A DNA stretch of 5,896 bases from an uncultured Verrucomicrobiota bacterium (GTDB lineage Bacteria > Verrucomicrobiota > Verrucomicrobiia > Chthoniobacterales > SZAS-18): the NCBI GenBank assembly GCA_937873255.1, contig CALMVM010000613.1, forward strand, positions 2,025-7,920, read 5' to 3'. The notes beneath the pieces were generated by a model. It did not search any database, was not told where the DNA came from, and was given only the letters and a program-made list of their open reading frames with translations. Shown one piece after another: positions 1 to 5,297 of this stretch. Position 1 is the first letter of the stretch; every line of letters begins with the position of its first letter. Position numbers and translations under genes: made by a program.

Positions 1-143
<143 letters not shown>

Positions 144-154
144 CGATGAACAAA

Positions 155-217
155 CGCGGGCCGAAACCCGTCTGCCAACACGCGCGGGCCGTCCGTGCCA
201 TGTTTGCGCGGGCCGTC
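155..217. repeat. Three short GC-rich direct repeats in the lpdA downstream gap
   Basis: The 94-bp gap between lpdA and the next gene holds CGCGGGCCG three times, at 155-163, 183-191 and 207-215. The last two extend to a 12-bp identity, GCGCGGGCCGTC, at 182-193 and 206-217, with a 24-bp offset. They could be an operator or degenerate repeat, or chance in GC-rich DNA. No convincing terminator hairpin follows lpdA. Confidence 0.3.
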
Positions 218-237
218 GATGGCATTGCTGGAAACCG

Positions 238-1071
238 GTGAAGTCGAAACCCTGTCTGTTCCTGCGCGCGCTGGCGGTCTGCCTGGGCGCGATGCTCCTC
301 GGTCCGGCGTCCGCGCGTGCGAATGGCGTCGTGCCGGGCCCGTCGTTCCGCTTCGCGCGGGACACGTTCTCGTTCGCCAACGAGACGGTCTACGTTTACG
401 CCAAAGGCTACGCCGAAAAGCGCCAGCTCAAGCCGGGCGAGAAACCGCCAGCGTTCGTGCTGCATTGCTTCGTGATGAGCCGTTCGTCGGAGCAGTTCCG
501 CAATTTCGCGCGGTTCGAGCCGTCGCTGCCGCCGCCCGACGACGCCACCCTCGCCCAACTCGTGCGGCGCGTGACCGGACGCGGCGCGTGGCGCAGTCCG
601 CTGCCGCCGGACAAACGCGTTGTCATCCCCGGCTACGCCGACCTGCGCGCGTTGAGCGACGCCCGGCCGTTGATCGTGCAAAAGAACATCGGCCTCGGTT
701 GGACGGCCTACATCCGGGTCGGCAACTGGCGGATGTTTCCCTTTATTTTGAACGGTCCCACCCAGCAACACCACACGCAGGAGCGGGTGGAAGGCTGTCT
801 GGCGCGCAACGATCTGTTCATCGCCTACCTGACGACGTACCCGAGCCTGAGCGTCAACCACGCCGTCGTCATCTACGGACGCCGGCCGGCCACGCCGCAG
901 GACACGGCGGCGGGAGTGATCCATTACCTCGTCTACGACCCGAACCACCCCGATGGTCCGCGCGACATGGCCTACGACACGAAGCGGTGCGAGTTTTCGT
1001 ACCAGAAGGACTGGGACTTCGTCGGCGGCAAGCTGACGGTGCTCCAGGCGTATAGTTATTGGGGGCAGTGA
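238..1071 (+). CDS. Secreted protein of unknown function, possible cysteine-hydrolase fold
   Basis: A 277-aa protein. I do not recognise a named family. The GTG start at 238 is chosen because a weak GGA lies 5 bases upstream, no earlier in-frame ATG exists, and it yields a classic Sec signal peptide: basic MKSKP, a hydrophobic core at about residues 6-22, and an ASARA cleavage site near residue 28. The product is therefore likely exported. An internal ATG (residue 19) would destroy the signal. The mature part has LHCFVMSRSSEQF (C77), IPGYADLR (130-137), NWRMF, SVNHAVVIYG (H208) and YLVYDPNHPD (D234, N236). The order Cys, then His in a beta-strand, then a YDPN turn resembles papain-like or C39-like peptidase and transglutaminase folds, but this is inference. 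It starts a cluster with a small membrane protein (38 bp on) and recO. A non-enzymatic secreted protein is an equally open possibility. Confidence 0.8.
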   Translation: MKSKPCLFLRALAVCLGAMLLGPASARANGVVPGPSFRFARDTFSFANETVYVYAKGYAEKRQLKPGEKPPAFVLHCFVMSRSSEQFRNFARFEPSLPPPDDATLAQLVRRVTGRGAWRSPLPPDKRVVIPGYADLRALSDARPLIVQKNIGLGWTAYIRVGNWRMFPFILNGPTQQHHTQERVEGCLARNDLFIAYLTTYPSLSVNHAVVIYGRRPATPQDTAAGVIHYLVYDPNHPDGPRDMAYDTKRCEFSYQKDWDFVGGKLTVLQAYSYWGQ

Positions 1072-1109
1072 CGGGGGCGGAACGGGCATTACTCATTTCG
1101 ACCAACGTG

Positions 1110-1403
1110 ATGAGCGATTCGAAGCGCCGCAGAGACTCATACGAGGGACCCCTTTTTTACGGCTTAGGTTGGGCAGCTTTGTTCGGATTCTGGTCGGGCA
1201 CCATCTTGGACATGGGCGCGTTGAGCACGATCTGCGAAGGCACGCTAATCACCTACGGCGCGCTGTTTTTGCTGATCGCGGTCCGGCGTCCGAAGCAGCC
1301 GACGCGAGGCGACTTGCTGATGTTGAAATGGGGCTTTCCCATCCTGTATTTCGTGGGTGTTCTGGTGTATCCTTACATGTGGTATCTGCGCGGCGCGCGC
1401 TGA
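1110..1403 (+). CDS. Small three-helix integral membrane protein
   Basis: A 97-aa protein that I do not assign to a family. The ATG at 1110 is preferred. A TTG at 1059 would add 17 residues, overlap the previous gene and have no better ribosome binding site; a GTG also sits directly before the ATG at 1107. The sequence begins with a basic, polar stretch (MSDSKRRRDSYEG) and then has three hydrophobic segments at about residues 16-34, 39-58 and 73-92, separated by an Arg/Lys-rich loop (RRPKQPTRGD, 59-68). By the positive-inside rule the N-terminus and the second loop would be cytoplasmic only if the topology allows both, so orientation is uncertain. It ends 13 bp before recO and is probably cotranscribed with it. 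The coding sequence is visibly richer in A/T than its neighbours, as expected from hydrophobic codons. Confidence 0.75.
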   Translation: MSDSKRRRDSYEGPLFYGLGWAALFGFWSGTILDMGALSTICEGTLITYGALFLLIAVRRPKQPTRGDLLMLKWGFPILYFVGVLVYPYMWYLRGAR

Positions 1404-1416
1404 TGACCACCGCACC

Positions 1417-1977
1417 GTGGAAACGACCCCCGCCATCCTCCTGCGCCGGATCAAATTGACCGAGAGCAGCCTCATCGTGACTTGGTTCACCGAGGCGCAC
1501 GGCAAGCTCAAAACCGTCGCCAAGGGCGCGCGCCGGCCGCGTAGCCCGTTCGCGGGTCGGCTGGACCTGTTTTACCTCGCGGAGATCACGTACTCGCGCA
1601 GCCGCCAGAGCGAACTCCACGGCCTGCGCGAGGTGGCGGTGCGCGACTCGCGCGAGGGTCTGCGCTTGCAATACGAACGCACGCGAATGGCGGCGTATTT
1701 CGTCGAATTGGTGGAGATGACGACCGAGTTCGAGCAGCCCGTGCCGGAAGTCTACGACCTGTTGCGGCGCGCGCTGGATTTCCTCGACAAAAACGACCCG
1801 ACACGCCGCGCCATGCTGCACTTCGAGAGTGAACTCAGCCGCCTGTTGGGCGTGACCGGCCTGCACAACCCCGAGGCCGACCCGGCGCAGTCCATCATTC
1901 GGCTGGCGGGGCAGTTGCCGAGGGACCGCGCGGGGATTTTGAAGGGTTTGCCGCACGCGACCGCGCCGGCCGCCTGA
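1417..1977 (+). CDS. recO: DNA repair protein RecO (short form)
   Basis: A 186-aa RecO. In the RecFOR pathway RecO works in the cytoplasm to displace SSB and load RecA onto gapped single-stranded DNA, and it anneals complementary strands. The N-terminus METTPAILLRRIKLTESSLIVTWFT followed by HGKLKTVAKGARRPRS and AGRLDLFYLAEI is the typical RecO OB-fold with its basic K/R-G-A-R-R segment. Residues of about 85-150 form the helical region (MAAYFVELVEMTTEF, RRAMLHFESELSRLLG). The GTG at 1417 is chosen because it gives this family N-terminus. The open frame extends further upstream, but into the small membrane gene. Many RecO proteins are near 240 aa and carry a CxxC zinc site; this one is shorter and has no cysteine at all. 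That may be lineage-typical and not damage, since the C-terminus ends cleanly with a normal stop. Confidence 0.88.
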   Translation: METTPAILLRRIKLTESSLIVTWFTEAHGKLKTVAKGARRPRSPFAGRLDLFYLAEITYSRSRQSELHGLREVAVRDSREGLRLQYERTRMAAYFVELVEMTTEFEQPVPEVYDLLRRALDFLDKNDPTRRAMLHFESELSRLLGVTGLHNPEADPAQSIIRLAGQLPRDRAGILKGLPHATAPAA

Positions 1978-1983
1978 GTTTTT
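1957..1983 (+). terminator. Weak terminator-like hairpin over the recO stop
   Basis: GCGACCG at 1957-1963 can pair with CGGCCGC at 1967-1973 around a 3-base loop (one A-C mismatch). The run TTTTT at 1979-1983 follows after five bases. It lies within the last recO codons, where the convergent cupin gene ends only 4 bp beyond the recO stop. The T run is somewhat far from the stem, so this is only a candidate. Confidence 0.25.
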
Positions 1984-2347
1984 ACACGGGTGCCTCGACG
2001 AACGTCGTCCCTGCGTCCAGGTGCTCGACGGTGAGGTTGACCGCGCGCGGCAAGGCCCGCGTGCGATGGACCGTCCCCGCCGGGATCGTCAGCATTTCCC
2101 AGGGACCGAGCAGGAACGTCGTCCCGTTGGCGAGGTCGATGGCGAGCCGTCCGTCCACCACGACGAACAACTCGTCGGACCCGGGATGGAGATGCCAGGG
2201 GTAATCGCCCTCGAACGCCGACAGCCGCAGGCAGCTTTCGTTGACCCGGTTGACCACGATGTTGCGGTATGCGCTCGTGCTCGCGGCCCCTTCGGCGGCG
2301 AGGTTGACGACGGTGAGTTGGGGGAACTGGACGGGATCTGCGGGCAT
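1982..2347 (-). CDS. Single-domain cupin protein, metal-binding type
   Basis: A 121-aa small cupin. Cupin motif 1 is seen as GDYPWHLHPGSDELFVVVDG (residues 47-66), giving metal ligands H52, H54 and E59. Motif 2 is GPWEMLTIPAGTVHR (81-95), giving P89, G91 and H94. All four canonical ligands (two His, Glu, His) are present, so it probably binds a divalent metal in a beta-barrel. The substrate or role is unknown: small cupins of this kind include isomerases, dioxygenases and sugar- or acid-binding proteins. The ATG at 2347 lies 5 bp after the stop of the GNAT gene on the same strand, so the two are probably cotranscribed and translationally coupled. No Shine-Dalgarno sequence precedes it. It ends 4 bp from the recO stop on the opposite strand. 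Confidence 0.88.
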   Translation of the reverse strand: MPADPVQFPQLTVVNLAAEGAASTSAYRNIVVNRVNESCLRLSAFEGDYPWHLHPGSDELFVVVDGRLAIDLANGTTFLLGPWEMLTIPAGTVHRTRALPRAVNLTVEHLDAGTTFVEAPV

Positions 2348-2352
2348 GGGAA

Positions 2353-2817
2353 TCAGGGACCGGGCGGGGCGAGGGTTTTCGAGAGACGGTACTGCGTGTG
2401 CCCCGGCGGGAAGCCGGGCAGTATCCCGACCACCTCGTAGCCGAGGTGCAGGTAAAAATCGCGCGCCCCGAAATCGAACGCCGAGAGCGCCGATCCCACG
2501 CATCCCCGGGCCATCGCCTCCGCTTCCGCTGCCAGCAGCAGCCGGCGGCCCAGGCCTTGCTCGCGCAACGTCGGCGACACCCACAGTCCGTCGACCATGA
2601 GCCATCGCCACATGGTCGCCCCGTAGACGCCGCCGACCACGGTGCCGGCATCGTCGCGCAGGGCCATGTGCAACGGCTGCCAATCCCGAAGGCCCACGTC
2701 GGGCGGATCGTTGGCCGCAATGCCCTTTCGCACGGTGGCGGACAGCGAATCCACGTCCGGCTGTTCGTCGAGGTGGTAGTTCATCGCGGGCGACGGTGAA
2801 TAGGCCGGAACGACCAT
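2353..2817 (-). CDS. GNAT family N-acetyltransferase
   Basis: A 154-aa protein of the GCN5-related acetyltransferase family, which moves an acetyl group from acetyl-CoA to an amine of a small molecule or protein in the cytoplasm. The fold order is visible: AGTVVGGVYGATMW (beta strands 2-3, about residues 57-70), LMVDGLWVSPTLREQGLGRRLL (beta 4 and motif A, with the acetyl-CoA pyrophosphate loop R85-E-Q-G-L-G90), EAEAMARGC (helix 3), and ARDFYLHLGYEVVG (118-131), the motif B FY-x(3)-GY signature. The substrate cannot be deduced. The ATG at 2817 is the longest choice; an in-frame ATG at 2784 (residue 12) would also keep the whole domain, and neither has a clear Shine-Dalgarno sequence. It is the first gene of a two-gene unit with the cupin and diverges from the Uma2 gene. 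Confidence 0.88.
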   Translation of the reverse strand: MVVPAYSPSPAMNYHLDEQPDVDSLSATVRKGIAANDPPDVGLRDWQPLHMALRDDAGTVVGGVYGATMWRWLMVDGLWVSPTLREQGLGRRLLLAAEAEAMARGCVGSALSAFDFGARDFYLHLGYEVVGILPGFPPGHTQYRLSKTLAPPGP

Positions 2818-2875
2818 TTCGCACCAGCCGTCCCGCCGGGCAAATGTCAGCGGCCACGAATAAATGCGCGCAAGA

Positions 2876-2904
2876 TTGCCTCACGGTCTCGTTTTCCGTA
2901 ATCT
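2876..2904 (+). promoter_or_regulatory. Candidate promoter for the Uma2 gene, leaderless arrangement
   Basis: TTGCCT at 2876-2881 and TAATCT at 2899-2904 are separated by 17 bp, a sigma70-like spacing. The first element matches the -35 consensus at four of six positions, the second matches the -10 at three. A start site seven bases past the -10 would fall on the ATG at 2911, giving a leaderless mRNA. This fits the lack of any ribosome binding site there. Sequence-only call. Confidence 0.35.
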
Positions 2905-2910
2905 ATTCCC

Positions 2911-3585
2911 ATGACCGCCGCTGGCCTCCTCAGCAAACCCAAGCACGCTCGCAAGTACTTGAGGACCCTCGAACGCTTCCAGCCGACGCCGTTGGCTGAC
3001 GGCCGGGAACCGGAAAGCCGCGTGGTGTTCTGCGGGATTTCCTGGGACGATTACCTCGCCTTCGACAAGGCCCTCGGTGACAACCGGCCTGGACCGCTTT
3101 TTAATTATCTTAACGGAGAGCTAGAAATCATGACGACTTCCAGCGAGCACGAGCGTCTCAAAATGCGGTTCACCATCCTTATGGAGCTCTACTTCGATAA
3201 AGCCGACATCGAGGTCGCTGAGCGAGGGCAAGCGACGATGCGCCTGGCCGAACAGCGGGTGGGTGCGGAGCCAGACGTGAGTTGGTGCCTACACAACGAG
3301 AAGGAATTCCCCGACATCGCGTTGGAGATCGCTCTCACCAGCGGCGGCGTGAGCAAACTCGATCTGTACCGCCATTTTGCAGTGCCGGAAGTCTGGTTCT
3401 GGCGTAACGGCCAGGTGGAAGTTTTTGCCCTGCGCGCCGATGGGCATGGCTATGAACCGGTGGGGGGCGGACGCAGCCGCCTGCTGCCCGGCTTGGACAT
3501 TGAACTGCTGGAGCGTTGCGCGGTCATCCAGTCCCGGAAGGAATCCCGGCGCGTATTCCTCGCGGGTCTGGCATCGGGCAAATGA
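2911..3585 (+). CDS. Uma2 family (DUF820) putative endonuclease
   Basis: A 224-aa protein of the Uma2 family, which has a restriction-endonuclease-like (PD-D/E-xK superfamily) fold and is often multi-copy in Cyanobacteria, Planctomycetes and Verrucomicrobia; its biological role is not settled. The N-terminal region (about residues 42-51, GISWDDYLAF) and FNYLNGELEIMTTSSEHE (64-81) match the family start, with the conserved acidic E70/E72 and H80. The nuclease-like core is GAEPDVSWCL (D122), PDIALEIALTS (E139) and KLDLYRHFAVPEVWFWR (K149), so the putative catalytic residues look intact. The ATG at 2911 follows a promoter-like element and has no Shine-Dalgarno sequence. The stop overlaps the start of the monooxygenase gene (ATGA). 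Parts of the gene, such as 3100-3130, are clearly richer in A/T than flanking genes, which may point to recent transfer. Confidence 0.87.
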   Translation: MTAAGLLSKPKHARKYLRTLERFQPTPLADGREPESRVVFCGISWDDYLAFDKALGDNRPGPLFNYLNGELEIMTTSSEHERLKMRFTILMELYFDKADIEVAERGQATMRLAEQRVGAEPDVSWCLHNEKEFPDIALEIALTSGGVSKLDLYRHFAVPEVWFWRNGQVEVFALRADGHGYEPVGGGRSRLLPGLDIELLERCAVIQSRKESRRVFLAGLASGK

Positions 3586-5243
3586 AGCCGGACGCCGAGG
3601 TTCTCATTGTCGGCGCGGGGCCGACCGGGTTGATGGCGGCCGTCCTGCTGACGCGTTGCGGGATCACCGTGCGCGTCTTCGACAAGAACACCCAACAGGC
3701 GCACGAATCGCGTGCGCTCGCCATCCAGGCGCGCACCCTGGAGTTATTCCTCAACCTCGGCCTGGACCGGCGGATGCTGGACGCCGGGGTGATCGTCCAC
3801 GGCGCGCAAATGTACGAAAACGGCCAGCGCCGCGCCGAACTCCCTTTCGACGACCTCGGCCGCACCGACACGCCGTTTTCCTTTCCACTGATCGTGCCGC
3901 AGCGCGACACCGAGGCGATCCTCCACGACGAACTGCGCCGGCTCGGGGTCGAGGTCGAACGCCAGAACGAAGTGACCGATCTCGCGCAGGACGCCGACGG
4001 AGTCACGCTCCGCGTGCGCGGCGCGGACGGCGCGGAAACCGAGGCGCGTGGCGCGTACCTGATTGGCGCGGACGGCGCGCACAGCCTCGTGCGAAAAAAA
4101 CTCGGCCTGACCTTCGCGGGCGCGCCCTACGCTCAGGGATTCCTGCTGGCGGACTGCCGCGTGCAATGGCCCTTGGAAGACGACCGGCTCATGATTTTTC
4201 TGAAGGGCAAGCACATCGCCATCCACTTCCCGCTGCCCGGCGGAGAAGGGCGCGCGCGCATCATGGCCGCGCAACTCACGGAGCCCGACGCCCACGCCAC
4301 CGTCGAATCGCAGGGCGGCACGGACGCGCCGTTGTCCGAGGTGGAGGAAGCTTTCCGCGCGGCGGCGGGCGTGGACCTGACTCTCACCGAGCCGGGCTGG
4401 ACCTCGCGCTACCGGGTGCATCATCGCGGGGTGGACCGCTACCGCGTCGGCCGGGCGTTCGTGGCGGGCGACGCGGCGCACATCCACAGTCCGGCCGGCG
4501 GGCAGGGGATGAACACGGGCTTGCAGGACGCCGCCAACCTCGCCTGGAAACTGGCGCTGGCCCTGCGCAGGGTCGGTCCGGCGACGGAAGGGTTACTCGA
4601 CACCTACCACGACGAACGCTGGCCGGTGGGGCAGCGTGTCCTGAAATACACGGATACCCTGTTTTCCGGCATGACCTCGCAGTCCGACTGGTTCGCGGCG
4701 GCGCGCAATTTCATCGCGCCCCGGCTGGCGGGGAGCCTACTGCATTTCCCGGGCGTGCGGGCAAAGGCGTTTCATTTCATCTCGCAACTCGGCATCCATT
4801 ACAAGGACGATGCGCCCGACCCTGGAAAGGGTCCGTGGAAGGGTGGCCCGGACGTGGGTTATCGCGCGCCGAACGCCTCCTACGCCCGCAACCGGGACGT
4901 GTTCGGATTGCTGACGGGGTATCGCTTCCACGTGCTCGCGTTTTCGTGGCGGGCGCTTTCCTCGTCGGAAGCGGCGGGGATTTGCGACCGGCTGGCCGCG
5001 CTGCTGTCGCCAGTGGGCGTGACGTTGCAAACCCATCTGGTCGCGCGCTTGAGCGGCGGACCCGACGCGCGGGCGCAACGGGCGGAGAGCGGCGCGGCGT
5101 TCGAGGCCTACGGGGTCGATCACGATACGCCGCAGGCGTTGTACGTGATCCGTCCCGATGGCTACGTTGCCTGGCGGAGCAACACGCTGGACCTCACGGC
5201 GGCGGAAGGGTTTTTGCGGGAATACGGCTCCGGGTCGGAGTGA
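3582..5243 (+). CDS. FAD-dependent aromatic-type monooxygenase (group A)
   Basis: A 553-aa flavoprotein of the FAD-binding-3 (aromatic ring hydroxylase) family, which uses NAD(P)H and O2 to hydroxylate phenolic or polyketide-like substrates in the cytoplasm. All FAD/NAD(P)H fingerprints are present: VGAGPTGLMAA with GxGxxG at residues 11-16 and D34 at the end of the second strand; E42-S-R44 with the following LAIQARTLEL; the DG motif IGADGAHSLVRKKLG (161-175); and the GD motif AGDAAHIHSPAGGQGMNTGLQDAANLAWKLA (295-325, with D297 and P304). Residues of about 430-550 form the C-terminal extension, ending in LYVIRPDGYVAWRS, the thioredoxin-like region typical of the phenol hydroxylase, MhpA and PcpB-like subgroup. 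The ATG at 3582 gives the proper N-terminus and overlaps the Uma2 stop by four bases, which suggests coupled translation. The substrate is unknown; a catabolic, tailoring or antibiotic-modifying role is possible. Confidence 0.93.
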   Translation: MKPDAEVLIVGAGPTGLMAAVLLTRCGITVRVFDKNTQQAHESRALAIQARTLELFLNLGLDRRMLDAGVIVHGAQMYENGQRRAELPFDDLGRTDTPFSFPLIVPQRDTEAILHDELRRLGVEVERQNEVTDLAQDADGVTLRVRGADGAETEARGAYLIGADGAHSLVRKKLGLTFAGAPYAQGFLLADCRVQWPLEDDRLMIFLKGKHIAIHFPLPGGEGRARIMAAQLTEPDAHATVESQGGTDAPLSEVEEAFRAAAGVDLTLTEPGWTSRYRVHHRGVDRYRVGRAFVAGDAAHIHSPAGGQGMNTGLQDAANLAWKLALALRRVGPATEGLLDTYHDERWPVGQRVLKYTDTLFSGMTSQSDWFAAARNFIAPRLAGSLLHFPGVRAKAFHFISQLGIHYKDDAPDPGKGPWKGGPDVGYRAPNASYARNRDVFGLLTGYRFHVLAFSWRALSSSEAAGICDRLAALLSPVGVTLQTHLVARLSGGPDARAQRAESGAAFEAYGVDHDTPQALYVIRPDGYVAWRSNTLDLTAAEGFLREYGSGSE

Positions 5244-5260
5244 GCTGCTCTGTCCGCGAC

Positions 5261-5288
5261 TTGCCCCCGCCGCCGCTTGTGGGATGCT
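5261..5288 (+). promoter_or_regulatory. Candidate promoter upstream of the amidotransferase-like gene
   Basis: TTGCCC at 5261-5266 and GATGCT at 5283-5288 are 16 bp apart in the 54-bp gap after the monooxygenase gene. The pattern resembles the TTGCCT/TAATCT pair before the Uma2 gene, and the predicted transcript would start within a few bases of the ATG at 5298. The -10 match is poor, so confidence is low. Confidence 0.25.
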
Positions 5289-5297
5289 GACCGCACG

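Noticed and set aside
157..170. Possible terminator hairpin after lpdA (CGGG ... CCCG)
   Set aside because: Only four base pairs, a six-base loop and no T run afterwards.
1417..1977. RecO broken by a frameshift near its 3' end
   Set aside because: The last part of the frame still reads as plausible RecO C-terminal helix (AGQLPRDRAGILKGL) and ends at a natural stop. I see no RecO-like continuation in other frames in the 4 bp before the cupin gene.
2818..2875. Possible promoter for the GNAT gene on the - strand of the divergent gap
   Set aside because: TTGCGC and TTGCCC words occur, but no six-base element with a reasonable -10 match lies at a 16-18 bp spacing upstream of the start.
3377..5290. 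A 637-codon open frame overlapping the monooxygenase gene in another + frame
   Set aside because: Its product is Arg/Pro/Gly-rich with no motif, while the overlapping frame encodes a full flavin monooxygenase with all fingerprints. Long shadow frames are expected in GC-rich DNA.
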